Shown one piece after another: positions 18,830 to 28,199 of a stretch of 64,000 bases of DNA. The position numbers were made by a program, and so were the translations under genes. Within the stretch, counting starts at the first letter, position 1. Each line of letters starts with the position of its first letter. The notes under the pieces are model-generated. The model was not told the origin of the DNA. It was given only the letters and a program-made list of their open reading frames with translations, and did no database searches. Origin of the DNA: Methanosarcina thermophila TM-1 (lineage in GTDB: Archaea > Halobacteriota > Methanosarcinia > Methanosarcinales > Methanosarcinaceae). Location: NCBI RefSeq assembly GCF_000969885.1, contig NZ_CP009501.1, forward strand, positions 2,857,876 through 2,921,875. The letters run 5' to 3'.

Positions 18830-19383
18830 GGGATCACATTTTCCTGAGTAAAAGCAATTTTTTGAGCAAATGAATAGATAAGTTTGTGATAGCGGATCTT
18901 CTCACGGGTTTCTTCAAACCCGCGCATTTCCACCTGGACGCCTTTCTTATACTGATTAATGGGATATATATTCTTCCAAATAATTTTAATTACATTGTCT
19001 GTCTGGATCATTTTTTATTGAGTTCTAAATGCTCGCCTTTTCAATACCATCCTTTTTTAAAAGAGTTTAAATGTCCATCAACTTTTTGACCATTCCTGCA
19101 ATAATTTAATAAATCTAATGGATATAATAAATTAAGGGGTAATCCCTAGAAGGCTCAATCAGGAGGTGGATTGGCGTAGAGGAGGGATAGAGCAAACTTA
19201 TAGACTAGCCATAAGTATGATCAAATTTTATGGCCGTATTTGAACCTGAGAGTTTAAATCTTTTACCTGACAGAGAAATTCTCCATTGCATTTGTTATAA
19301 AGACTGGAAGATTTTATTCTGGCAGGCGGATTAAGAGGAAAATGCAACTGAAATGAATTTGCAAATATATGGGGGTTAAACAA
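18830..19383. other. Intergenic region between nfn-like operon and small ORFs
   Basis: About 550 bases with no convincing gene. It includes a purine-rich AGGAGGTGGATTGGCGTAG near 19161 that looks like a ribosome site but leads only to a five-codon frame. TATA-like AT-rich boxes occur near 19105-19135. Frames on the minus strand at 18772-19011 overlap the nfn leader and do not look coding. Confidence 0.4.
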
Positions 19384-19524
19384 ATGCCTGAAGAAAGAAG
19401 GGAAGGTACAAAAGGAGAAAAGTTAGAGAAAAAAGAAGGGGAAGAAGTAGCTGATGTCGATCCAATCCATCCTACCGAAGCACGGGGTGGCAGGAAGAGA
19501 TCGCTCCTTGATACCTGCAAATAA
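19384..19524 (+). CDS. Small charged protein, 46 aa
   Basis: An ATG preceded by GGGGG (spacing eight) opens a 46-codon frame. The product is very hydrophilic: a Glu/Lys/Arg-rich first half, then DVDPIHPTEARGGRKRS. An in-frame ATG at 19369 would add five residues but lacks a ribosome site. No family is recognised. Methanosarcina is known to translate many small proteins, so this is a reasonable candidate, supported by its ribosome site and charge-biased composition only. Confidence 0.4.
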   Translation: MPEERREGTKGEKLEKKEGEEVADVDPIHPTEARGGRKRSLLDTCK

Positions 19525-19613
19525 TTCCACTTACAATTCCACTCACTTTTTTCTTTTTTTGGTCACTATTAAATGAGATTTTTGATATTTAAGGAGTTAC
19601 CGGAGGGTCATTT

Positions 19614-19754
19614 ATAGAGCAGAAAACTGATATCGAGTCTCAGGACCCTATAAAGGACAAAGAATACAAAGGAAGGAAAAAGCCTCTCATAAGCTGCTAT
19701 AAATATGATGAGGAAGAGCGAAAGATCCTTTTTGGAGAGAAAGAAGAGTCTTGA
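19614..19754 (+). CDS. Small charged protein, 46 aa, apparent ATA start
   Basis: GGAGGG at 19602-19607 is followed six bases later by ATA, opening a 46-codon frame with a balanced, highly charged product (EQKTDIESQDPIKDKEYKGR, then a KKPLISCYKYDEEERKILFG core). No ATG, GTG or TTG lies between the upstream in-frame stop at about 19589 and this point except GTT/ACC codons. The strong Shine-Dalgarno and protein-like composition favour a real gene starting at ATA. No family is recognised. It lies 89 bases after the other 46-codon ORF. Confidence 0.35.
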   Translation: MEQKTDIESQDPIKDKEYKGRKKPLISCYKYDEEERKILFGEKEES

Positions 19755-20171
19755 TCAATTTCTCGGGGTAAGAATCGAATAACAGCAGGAAACAGCTTAA
19801 TAAAGCTCTTGATTAAACCTTTTCGTTCTTTATTCCTTTTTAAGCATTTTTCTTGTTTCTTCATTTTCCTGGTTCTTCGTACTGATTCCATTTTGTGCCA
19901 GTTATATTTTTATAAAAATTCGGTTTTAATAGGAATAAATAATTAAATTTCTATTATTAGTAAATCATTCTTTTTTAAAAGAGTTTCTTGCCTGTATTTG
20001 TAGATATGATGGATTAAAGATTTTATCGGGCAAAGCTTATTTAATGACTTTTGTTATATATTGCTCTAATCGGGTATTTTTGGTGTATCGGTATTGTTCT
20101 TTATTTTTAAATAATGTATATACTTTCAATTTGATTATTAAGATTATATTCATTTTAACCAATTGAAGGAG
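19755..20171. promoter_or_regulatory. Promoter region of the surface-glycan island
   Basis: AT-rich non-coding DNA upstream of manC. Boxes such as GTTATATATTG near 20052-20062 and TTTAAATAATG near 20105 are TATA-like. No gene is visible on either strand. Confidence 0.35.
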
Positions 20172-21548
20172 ATGACAGGTATAAAATCAATAATTCTTGC
20201 AGGTGGCTCAGGAACGCGGCTCTGGCCTCTTAGCCGGGAAATGTATCCAAAACAATTTTTAAAGTTTGGAGATACATCTCTTTTTCAGGAAACCGTCCTC
20301 CGGTGCCTTGAAATTTCCAACATTTCCGAGATTTTCGTTGTAACGAATGAAGCTCAGAAATTTTTTGTAATCGGGCAAATTATGGAAATGGGGTACACAA
20401 TTCCGCCAGAAAACGTCCTAATCGAGCCTGAAGGCAAGAATACTCTTCCTGCAATCTTTTTTGGAATGAGAGAAATTGAGAAAAAATTTGGACGTTCTGT
20501 AGTTGGGGTCTTTTCTTCGGATCATGTCCTTGACAGAACTGCAATGCAGACGATCTCTTCGGCTGAAGGGCTTGCTTCGGACTATCTGGTTACCTTCGGG
20601 GTTGTCCCTTCTTTTCCTCATACTGGGTATGGTTATATCAAAACCTCAGAGATCTGCGGACCGGGTTACAGGGTTTCGGAATTTAGGGAAAAGCCGGATC
20701 TGGAAACCGCAAAGAAATACATTCAGGAAGGCTGCCTCTGGAACAGTGGAATGTTCCTTCTCGACACACAGCTTTTCTTTGAAGAAGTTAAAAAACACGC
20801 TCCTTCGGTTTTCGCCTGTTTTGAAAACGGAAAAGACATTAATGAGATTTATGCATGTGTGGACAACATTTCCATTGACTATGGAATAATGGAAAAATCC
20901 GACAGGGTCGCAGTTGTAAAACTGGAACAGAAATGGAGTGATCTCGGGAATTTTGCTGCAATTTATGACGAGCTTGAGAAGGATCCTGCAGGAAATGTGG
21001 TACTCGGATGTGATCCTCTCTTGCTCAGTTCCGATGGAAACCTCGTATATTCAAAGTGCGGCAAAATTGTTTCCCTCATAGATATTAAGGATATGGTCGT
21101 TGTCGATACCAGTGATGCTCTATTGATCTGTCCTAAATCAAGCAGCCAGAAGGTAAAAGATGTTGTCACCACACTTAAAGACAGGAAGGATGAAAGGGCA
21201 GAAATTGGGCAGACCGTCTACAGACCCTGGGGTTCATATACTGTACTTGAAGCTTCTGCAGGACATAAGATTAAAAATATCACAGTACTTCCTAACCATA
21301 AGTTAAGCCTCCAGCTGCATTATCATCGGAGCGAGCACTGGGTGGTTGTCAAAGGTATGGCTTGTGTGGAGGTTGGCGGGCAGCAATCTTTCCTGAGACC
21401 GGGAGAAAGTACCTTTATCAGAGCAGGAGAAAAGCACCGATTGTCAAACCCGGGGAAAGTCCCTCTTGAGATCATTGAAGTACAGTTAGGGGAACTTGTA
21501 GACGAAGAGGACATTGTCAGGTTTGATGATGTATATGGGAGGAAATGA
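20172..21548 (+). CDS. manC: Mannose-1-phosphate guanylyltransferase / mannose-6-phosphate isomerase
   Basis: About 458 residues, bifunctional type. The N-terminal nucleotidyltransferase has LAGGSGTRLWPLSREMYPKQ (GTP binding and catalysis) and FREKPD; the C-terminal cupin isomerase has GHKIKNITVLPNHKLSLQ, HYHRSEHWVVVKG and a late EVQLG. It would make GDP-mannose from mannose phosphates, feeding the glycosyltransferases that follow. AAGGAGATG covers 20166-20174, so the ribosome site overlaps the ATG at 20172; TTG 20163 and ATA 20181 (nine bases after GGAG) are alternative starts. Confidence 0.95.
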   Translation: MTGIKSIILAGGSGTRLWPLSREMYPKQFLKFGDTSLFQETVLRCLEISNISEIFVVTNEAQKFFVIGQIMEMGYTIPPENVLIEPEGKNTLPAIFFGMREIEKKFGRSVVGVFSSDHVLDRTAMQTISSAEGLASDYLVTFGVVPSFPHTGYGYIKTSEICGPGYRVSEFREKPDLETAKKYIQEGCLWNSGMFLLDTQLFFEEVKKHAPSVFACFENGKDINEIYACVDNISIDYGIMEKSDRVAVVKLEQKWSDLGNFAAIYDELEKDPAGNVVLGCDPLLLSSDGNLVYSKCGKIVSLIDIKDMVVVDTSDALLICPKSSSQKVKDVVTTLKDRKDERAEIGQTVYRPWGSYTVLEASAGHKIKNITVLPNHKLSLQLHYHRSEHWVVVKGMACVEVGGQQSFLRPGESTFIRAGEKHRLSNPGKVPLEIIEVQLGELVDEEDIVRFDDVYGRK

Positions 21549-21853
21549 ATAAGCTGCAGTACTTAAGCTGCAGTACTGGATAGGAATCAGATTTATATAT
21601 AAGCTGGAATTACGAGATAAGGTTCATGGGTAAAAATTGTGCTTCAAAATTCACATTTATTACAGTAAAAAAATGGCATCTGCGAAAAATACTAATTACT
21701 TGAGCAAATTTTTGAGACTTATGAAGTGAAAATAGTATTGATTTTGCTGCTAGAAATCTAAACTATTTTCACTCCAGAATTATACTATCAATAAGAAAAA
21801 TCGTAAGCAACAACTCATGAAACCTAGCCTATAACAAACTGACCTTCTGGACC
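21549..21853. other. Intergenic region, no feature seen
   Basis: About 300 AT-rich bases between manC and the flippase. AAGCTGCAGTACT occurs twice in tandem just after the manC stop (21550-21578). ATTTATATATAAG near 21590-21602 is a good TATA-like box, suggesting a separate promoter for the flippase. No gene is visible. Confidence 0.4.
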
Positions 21854-23338
21854 GTGTTTAACATAGTTGCTATTTTTTCGAATATCTTGAAAATCGATCC
21901 TATCCAGCGCCAGAGCATAGTATCATTTTTCTGGCAAATTGCATTGACAGCCATAGGCTTTTTAAGCACCATTTATTTCGCACGTACTGTAGGTGCTTCA
22001 ATACTTGGATCGTATTACCTGTTCTTAGCATACTATGGTATTATCGGCATGGTTACTGATGGTGGATTTGGCGGAGCTGCAGTTAAACGCATCAGCGAAG
22101 GTGAAGAATCTAATGAGTATTTTAGCGCATATTTTGCATTGAGAATAGTATTCACGATAACTGGAATACTTCTTTTACTTGCCTTAAAGGACTATTTCGC
22201 AGATCTTACTGAGTCTGGCATGTTTGTCTGGTTACTGATAGCGTTATTCGTGTCAATGATTGCAGGTCCCATCTCCAGCGGAGTTGCCGGCAAGGGTAAA
22301 ATGGGAATACGCAACACCTGTGAAGGCATAAACAATATCTTACGTGTCATATTCCAGGTCATGGCAGTATGCCTCGGATATGATACTGCAGGTCTGGCTG
22401 GGGGCATGGTAGCTGGTATTATCGGAGCAGCAATAATCGAATTCCGCTTCTTTGACCTGCATTTTGCGCGTTTCAAATGGGATCATATAAAAAGTCTATT
22501 CATATTTTCATTCTGGCTATTTTTGACATCTAGTGGAGTGCTTTTATTTTCACAGGCTGACACGATCTTTATCGGATATTTCATGAGTAATGAAGATGTA
22601 GGTATTTACAGAGTAGTATTCCAGTTCACAGCTATTGCCGCATTTAGTTCAACCGCAATAAGGATGACTCTCTGGCCCAGAGTCAGCCAGTGGAGCAAGA
22701 CCAATGAGATCTATCTTATAGAGGAGTCACTGTCACGTGCAATTAGCTACTCACTGATACTGGCAATTCCAGTATTTGTGGGCGGTGTACTGCTGGGTGA
22801 TCGTTTACTTGGTTCGTTCTATGGTGAAGACTTTGCCCGTGGTTATCATGCATTGATAATACTCCTTGCCGTACAGATAGTTAATGTATTCCAGTACTTT
22901 TTCACGATGTATCTGGATGCTCTCGATCATCCCCAGGAATCATTTAAAGTTACGGCAATCGGAGTTGGGGCAAACATTTTATTGAACATATTGCTAATTC
23001 CGCTCTTTGGAATAAATGGCGCAGCAATAGCGACGCTGGCAACAATGACATTAAATGCCTTACTCGCCTGGCGTGTTTTATCCAGATATATTACAATAAG
23101 ACTGAAACATCAAAATCTGTCGAATATTATGATATCTTCGATTGTGATGGGAGTCCTTGTTGGTGGGTACCGTCTTTTCATACCGCTTAGTAATATCTGG
23201 GTTACGTTATTGGCGGTAGTTTTCGGCGGAATTATATACGGTTTTCTGATATTGAAGTTCGATAAAAAAGTGTACACTGAAATGAGAGATATAATAGAGA
23301 AAATTGGTATAGGTTTTGTTTGGCCAGGCTGGTTGTGA
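21854..23338 (+). CDS. Polysaccharide flippase (Wzx/RfbX-like, MOP superfamily)
   Basis: The 494-residue protein has about 12-14 hydrophobic segments across its length and begins with the family pattern (ALTAIGFLSTIYFARTVGAS; later YYLFLAYYGIIGMVTDGGFG). Such proteins flip lipid-linked oligosaccharides across the membrane. Between manC and several glycosyltransferases, it would export the glycan built here for AglB or for a surface polymer. The start is a GTG with poor ribosome-site support; later starts are possible. Confidence 0.9.
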   Translation: MFNIVAIFSNILKIDPIQRQSIVSFFWQIALTAIGFLSTIYFARTVGASILGSYYLFLAYYGIIGMVTDGGFGGAAVKRISEGEESNEYFSAYFALRIVFTITGILLLLALKDYFADLTESGMFVWLLIALFVSMIAGPISSGVAGKGKMGIRNTCEGINNILRVIFQVMAVCLGYDTAGLAGGMVAGIIGAAIIEFRFFDLHFARFKWDHIKSLFIFSFWLFLTSSGVLLFSQADTIFIGYFMSNEDVGIYRVVFQFTAIAAFSSTAIRMTLWPRVSQWSKTNEIYLIEESLSRAISYSLILAIPVFVGGVLLGDRLLGSFYGEDFARGYHALIILLAVQIVNVFQYFFTMYLDALDHPQESFKVTAIGVGANILLNILLIPLFGINGAAIATLATMTLNALLAWRVLSRYITIRLKHQNLSNIMISSIVMGVLVGGYRLFIPLSNIWVTLLAVVFGGIIYGFLILKFDKKVYTEMRDIIEKIGIGFVWPGWL

Positions 23339-23674
23339 ATCAATATTTGTATTTTATATGGCTGACACAAATTTTAGAAACTATGATTTAGAGGGGTTTT
23401 CTTTACTTCTATAAAAAATCTATATGATTTTATTCTGCCCCTTTACAATAACAGTGCTTTTGAAAAATCTTCCTGATTTAGAACTGTACGGTTGTTCCAT
23501 CTCTTTTTTCACAACAGGATTTAGGGAGAAAGGCGAGTACGAACATAGTCTTTAATATCCTAAATTTTTCAAATTATATACTGTTCTTCTATATAATATG
23601 AAATTAATTATATATGGCTTATAAGACGTGCTTTGCAGAAACTGCTTGTAAGAACCATATAAATGTGAAAAATA
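23339..23674. other. Intergenic region, no feature seen
   Basis: About 340 AT-rich bases. ATTATATATGGCTTATAAG near 23608-23626 could hold a TATA box for the following glycosyltransferase. No gene or fold is supported. Confidence 0.35.
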
Positions 23675-24475
23675 ATGGTTAAAATTAGTGTCATTATTCC
23701 AACCTGGAATAGAGCGGAAACACTGGGTAAAGCTATTTCAAGCGCCTTAAACCAGACCCTTTCTCCTTATGAAGTCATAGTGTGTGGGGTTGACGGTTCA
23801 CCTGATCAAAAAGTTGTTAATTCGATAAAGGATCCTCGCGTGCGGTGGATAGAAGGCGGAAAAGATGGGTTTGCATCAATTCCTCGCAATAGAGGAATTA
23901 AAGCAAGCAAAGGTGAATGGTTAGCTTTTCTGGATAGTGATGATGAATGGCTGCCAGAAAAACTTGAAAAACAGTTCAAACGTGCTACAGAAACTGGGTG
24001 TGGTGCTTCATGTACTAATGCAATACGGTATATACCATCTCAGGAATATACAGGAGAATATGTAGATGACATTTTTGAGGATCAAATCTCTTTTCCTTTA
24101 CTCCTTAAAGATAACTGCATTATCTGCAGTTCAGTTTTAGTTAAGAAAGAGCTTGTAGAGAAATCTAATTACTTTCCAGAAGATCACAAATTAAAAGTAG
24201 GAGAAGATTATGCTTTATGGCTGAGAATAGCTACGTTAACAAACTTTGCTTTTGTAAATGAACCTTTGTTAATATATAGGGATGATCCTCAAAATAGCAT
24301 AAGAGCTTTCTGTCTTCCTTATTGGGACTTAAAAGCTAATGTTTTGAAATCTTTCATTTCATGGGCTGAAAATGAAAGTGTTGATAAAGTTAACAGAAAA
24401 CATTTAGGCATGGCAAAAAAGTTGCTTCTCTATGTATATATAAAAAAGCTCTTAAACAATCTAATGGGAAGATAA
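23675..24475 (+). CDS. Glycosyltransferase, family 2
   Basis: 266 residues with a GT-A fold start (KISVIIPTWNRAETLGKAI), the nucleotide-sugar metal motif LDSDDEW near residue 88, and a second conserved DYALWLR near 170, the usual ED-like catalytic region. It would transfer a sugar from a nucleotide donor to a growing lipid-linked glycan on the cytoplasmic face. A hydrophobic tail is absent. The donor sugar cannot be told from sequence. The gene is in line with the flippase upstream and a GT4 enzyme downstream. Confidence 0.93.
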   Translation: MVKISVIIPTWNRAETLGKAISSALNQTLSPYEVIVCGVDGSPDQKVVNSIKDPRVRWIEGGKDGFASIPRNRGIKASKGEWLAFLDSDDEWLPEKLEKQFKRATETGCGASCTNAIRYIPSQEYTGEYVDDIFEDQISFPLLLKDNCIICSSVLVKKELVEKSNYFPEDHKLKVGEDYALWLRIATLTNFAFVNEPLLIYRDDPQNSIRAFCLPYWDLKANVLKSFISWAENESVDKVNRKHLGMAKKLLLYVYIKKLLNNLMGR

Positions 24476-24547
24476 CCTGGATAAATATGCGAACTACTCC
24501 CTTATAAATGAGATGAAAAATATATAAATCTGGAGTATTGGATTTTG

Positions 24548-25699
24548 ATGAGAAAAATTGATTTATACTGTGAAGGTGATTGCTGGGATCCAAAAGTATG
24601 GAGTGCAACTCCTTATGAACTTGCAACAACATTAAAAAAGTTGGGATTACTCCACAACACATGTAATGTCAATCCGATTGAAAATCAGAATTTTATCACC
24701 CAATATCTTTCCAAATTGCCTTATCTCTATTTTGACAAAAAAGGTGTTTATACCCTCCGGAATTCAATTCATCCAAGATGTTATAGAGCCTGTGAAAAAA
24801 AAGCCCTGGAATTTTATGAATCAAATCCAAAACCAGATTCGATAATTACAATTGGGCATCTTGCTATATTTCATAAAACTCCCTATTTTACTCTCCAGGA
24901 TCTTGATACGAATACAGTTCTAAGATGGAGAAAAGAGAGAAAAACAACTTATATGCTTGATAGAATCCCAATATCTATACTGGAAGAAAATAAAAAAATT
25001 CAACAAGAAGTTTACGAAAACGCCGCAGGTATATTTGTTCCAAGTGAATGGATCAGGAAGAGTATCTGTTCATATATCAGTGAACCGCAAAAAGTTTTTA
25101 CTACAGGAATAGGGCACAGATATTCTACAGTAAACCTTACCGAGGAAATTCTTAGGGAAAGATTCGAGAATCCTGTATTATTATTCGTAGGTAAAGATGG
25201 AATTAGAAAGGGAATTGATGCTGTTATAGAGGCTTTTCAACAGATAAAAGATGAATTCAAAAATATGAAATTAAGAATTGTAACGAATCAGGAGTCACTA
25301 CCAAAACAGGTTAAAAAATCCATAAATCGCATTCCTGAGGTTGAATTTTATAGCAACATAAGTCCAGAAGAATTAAGTGACATGTATATGAGTTCTTCAC
25401 TGTTTGTAATGCCTTCTAGATTTGAACCATTTGGGAAGGTGTTCTTTGAAGCAATGGCTTTTGGATTACCTGTTATAGGAGCAAATCACTGCGCAATGCC
25501 CGAATTTATAACTAATAACTACAATGGTTATACACCTTCAGTTAACTCTGAGGAAATTACAGAAAAAATAAAACAGGTTTTTAAGTCTTTTGAAACTTAT
25601 AGAAAGCTCTCAAAGAATGCAATATCTGTAAGTGAAAAATATAGAGTGGAAAATGTGGTAGCAGAAATGCTTTCTATAATTGATAAATATTCGAATTAA
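24548..25699 (+). CDS. Glycosyltransferase, family 4 (GT-B)
   Basis: About 383 residues. The C-terminal GT1/GT4 domain is clear: LLFVGKDGIRKGIDAVIEAF near residue 215, VMPSRFEPFGKVFFEAMAFG with the E-x7-E nucleotide-sugar motif, and a GYTP turn. The N-terminal acceptor domain starts unusually with YCEGDCWDPKVWSATPYELA. The ATG at 24548 follows a TTG in the same frame. The gene ends just before a 23-bp repeat array that has been interrupted by an IS element. The sugar and acceptor are unknown. Confidence 0.9.
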   Translation: MRKIDLYCEGDCWDPKVWSATPYELATTLKKLGLLHNTCNVNPIENQNFITQYLSKLPYLYFDKKGVYTLRNSIHPRCYRACEKKALEFYESNPKPDSIITIGHLAIFHKTPYFTLQDLDTNTVLRWRKERKTTYMLDRIPISILEENKKIQQEVYENAAGIFVPSEWIRKSICSYISEPQKVFTTGIGHRYSTVNLTEEILRERFENPVLLFVGKDGIRKGIDAVIEAFQQIKDEFKNMKLRIVTNQESLPKQVKKSINRIPEVEFYSNISPEELSDMYMSSSLFVMPSRFEPFGKVFFEAMAFGLPVIGANHCAMPEFITNNYNGYTPSVNSEEITEKIKQVFKSFETYRKLSKNAISVSEKYRVENVVAEMLSIIDKYSN

Positions 25700-25722
25700 G
25701 ATATTTAAACATTAGAATTAAG

Positions 25723-26730
25723 GGCTCTGTAGAAATCCTCTAAATTCTGTTTTTACCCAAAAATTATAAAAATAAAATTGTAAAAATGCTCCTTAATTTT
25801 TTTGTCCACACAAAAAACAAAGGAGCAATTGCTATTGTCATCAAATAAGTATATTAAATTTATTGATCTCAGTCTTAAAACGGTTCAGTCTTCCAGACTG
25901 AACCTTTACTCCTGCAAATATTCCAAACGTGTTTATACTCAACATCAGCTTCTTGTTCTTGTTTTATTGAAGGAGTATATAAGTACAGACTACCGTGACT
26001 TTGTAGAACTTGTTGACCTCATGAACAGTATAAAGGAAAAACTTGACCTTGATAAGGTTCCTCATTACACTACTCTTCAAAAGTTTGTGTCCAGAATTCC
26101 CTCTTCATTGTTTAACCTAATTTTGTCAAAAACTCTAAAACTATTTTACTCACATGGAGAAAAAGTTCTCATTACGGCAATTGATGCAACAGGATTTACG
26201 AGTTCTTATGCAAGTCATTATTATTCTAAGAGAACAGGGAAGCTCCGAAGGAGCTTCCTTAAAACTTCAATATCAGTAGACACTATTAAAAAAGTAATAT
26301 TAGGATGGAAAATTAGCCAAAAAACAGATCATGATGTCAAGCATGCAAAGACTCTGATAAGACAATCAAACAAGTCAAGAAAGTCTCAATGTTATGTGAT
26401 GGATAAAGGATATGATTCCGAAGAAATTCATACTCTAATAAGAGAAGAGATAAAAGCAGATTCAATAGTACCTTTGAGAGAAAGAAAAAGAAAGAGAATA
26501 AACGGAAAATATAGAAAACAATTAAACAAAGACTTTGATAAGATCAAATACAATAGAAGGAATATAGTAGAGACAATAATATCTGTTGTAAAAAGAAAAT
26601 TTGGAGAAACATTAAGAGCAAGAAAGGTTAGAAATCAAGTAAAAGAAGTAAAAGTTAAACTAATAGTCTATAATATAAACAAAAAAGTAATACAATTATT
26701 ATGGATTAAATTAAGGATTTCTACAGAGCC
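25723..26730 (+). mobile_element. IS element (IS4/IS5-type DDE), 1008 bp, with 8-bp target duplication
   Basis: Terminal inverted repeats GGCTCTGTAGAAATCCT (25723-25739) and its exact complement (26714-26730) bound one transposase gene. GAATTAAG lies immediately outside both ends (25715-25722 and 26731-26738), an 8-bp target-site duplication inside a tandem repeat. Perfect 17-bp ends and an intact frame suggest a recent insertion. No second copy is present in this window. Confidence 0.95.
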
Positions 26731-26737
26731 GAATTAA
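25835..26737 (+). CDS. DDE transposase of the IS element
   Basis: About 300 residues with the DDE triad: Asp in TAIDATGF, Asp in [12 protein letters not shown], and Glu in [16 protein letters not shown] with the spaced Arg/Lys of the Y-x2-R-x3-E-x6-K signature region ([16 protein letters not shown]). Very basic and Lys-rich, as expected for DNA binding. AAGGAG at 25820-25825 supports TTG 25835 or 25829; a frame from TTG 25802 is longer but starts in the left end region. The stop codon TAA (26735-26737) lies outside the element, inside the duplicated target sequence. Confidence 0.92.
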   Translation: MSSNKYIKFIDLSLKTVQSSRLNLYSCKYSKRVYTQHQLLVLVLLKEYISTDYRDFVELVDLMNSIKEKLDLDKVPHYTTLQKFVSRIPSSLFNLILSKTLKLFYSHGEKVLITAIDATGFTSSYASHYYSKRTGKLRRSFLKTSISVDTIKKVILGWKISQKTDHDVKHAKTLIRQSNKSRKSQCYVMDKGYDSEEIHTLIREEIKADSIVPLRERKRKRINGKYRKQLNKDFDKIKYNRRNIVETIISVVKRKFGETLRARKVRNQVKEVKVKLIVYNINKKVIQLLWIKLRISTEPN

Positions 26738-27000
26738 GATATTCTAAATATTCAAATTAAGATATTTTAAACATTAGAATTAAGATATTCTAAATATTCA
26801 AATTAAGATATTTTAAACATGTGAATTAAAATACTAATTTATATATTTTGAAACAAAACTTAAAAATCAAAATTTATCGTAACGTAATGATTTATTGTTT
26901 GGAAGGGGCATTTTTGATTGATATATAAAAAGAATAAAATCTAATTTTGGTTAAAGAATTGGTGGCCTGCTCTTTGTCAAAAAATATTTTATATGTATAT

Positions 27001-28176
27001 ATGATGAGTATTCTGAAAAAAATATTTCCGTATGTAAAGAGAGTTCTTGAGAAACCTCTTATACTAGCTGGTAAATTTGCAGGCTCATTCTTTACTCCAT
27101 TTTTTAGATCACAACTTTTTTTCCTTTTTCCTTTCTATCATATAGGAGGAGCAGAAAAAGTTCATTTAAAAATTACTGGCTGCCTTAAGGAGTATAACCC
27201 TGTTGTATTTTTTGCGGATAAATCAAAAAATTCTGCACTAAAAAAGCAATTTATGCAAAACGCTAAAATATTTAATCTTGGTTATTTGAACAATCCTCTC
27301 TTGATCTACTTCTGGGTTGGCGTATTATCTACAGTTTTCAATAGTAATAAAAATTGCACGGTTTTTGGATGTAATAATCTACTCTTTTACAGGCTGCTAC
27401 CATATTTAGATCCCCAGATCCGCTGTATCGACCTCATACACGCTTTTGGGGGAGGAATTGAGAACTTCAGCCTTCCCTATGTTAATAGATTAGATAAAAG
27501 AATTGTCATTAATACACGGACATTGAATGATCTGAAGAACCAGTACCGTTCAAATGGTATTCCTGAGAAAATGAATGATAGGATTTTTTTAATCGAAAAT
27601 TGTGTACAGATTCCAGAAAAACTAAGAAGAAAAAATAACGGAAATACACTGAGAATTCTGTATGTAGGCCGCGGTACCGAAGAGAAACGGGTGCATCTTA
27701 TAGGAGAAATTTCTCAGATCTGCCATAAAAAAGGGATCTCAGTTGAATTTATCTTAGTAGGCGATATTATAAATTCGATTCCTAAAGAATATAGAAAGTA
27801 TTGTAATTTTTTAGGGGAGATTGCAGATGAAAAAAGGATCTCAGAAATATACGATAATTCTGATATATTGCTGCTTGTATCGAGGTATGAAGGTTTTCCT
27901 TTAGTTATAATGGAAGCAATGGCTCATGGCGTCGTAACTATAAGCACCGATGTAGGGGGCATATCAGAGCATATTAGTAATGGATACAATGGTTTTCTTA
28001 TAAAAAATGAAAGTGAAGATCTTATTGTAAAAAACGTATGTGATGTTATAAATGAACTTGCCTCAAACAGGCATTTAATGGAAAAGATTTCTACTGAAGC
28101 TTACAAATATGCAAAAATAAATTTTAACTGTGAGGATTTCTGTTCAAAATATAGAAATTTAGTTCTGGAAAAGTAA
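27001..28176 (+). CDS. Glycosyltransferase, family 4
   Basis: About 391 residues. GGAEKVHLKITGCLKEY near the N-terminus is the donor-face loop of GT4 enzymes, and the C-terminal half has ILYVGRGTEEKRVHLI, SRYEGFPLVIMEAMAHG (E-x7-E) and a STDVGGISEH turn. A basic, hydrophobic N-terminus could bind the membrane face. Two adjacent ATGs (27001, 27004) are better starts than TTG 26947. It is the last plus-strand gene before three minus-strand glycosyltransferases. Specificity is unknown. Confidence 0.9.
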   Translation: MMSILKKIFPYVKRVLEKPLILAGKFAGSFFTPFFRSQLFFLFPFYHIGGAEKVHLKITGCLKEYNPVVFFADKSKNSALKKQFMQNAKIFNLGYLNNPLLIYFWVGVLSTVFNSNKNCTVFGCNNLLFYRLLPYLDPQIRCIDLIHAFGGGIENFSLPYVNRLDKRIVINTRTLNDLKNQYRSNGIPEKMNDRIFLIENCVQIPEKLRRKNNGNTLRILYVGRGTEEKRVHLIGEISQICHKKGISVEFILVGDIINSIPKEYRKYCNFLGEIADEKRISEIYDNSDILLLVSRYEGFPLVIMEAMAHGVVTISTDVGGISEHISNGYNGFLIKNESEDLIVKNVCDVINELASNRHLMEKISTEAYKYAKINFNCEDFCSKYRNLVLEK

Positions 28177-28199
28177 CTGCTTCAGTTTTTCAAGTTATT

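Larger units (their letters stand above)
25693..26835. repeat. 23-bp tandem repeat array split by an IS element
   Basis: Units like GAATTAAGATATTCTAAATA plus three bases occur at 25693-25714 (one 22-bp copy) and a partial copy 25715-25722 left of the IS element, and at 26731, 26754, 26777 and 26800 to its right, with a fading copy at 26823. Alternating units differ at a few positions, giving a 46-bp higher-order period. The array lies directly after the stop codon of a glycosyltransferase gene. Confidence 0.88.
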
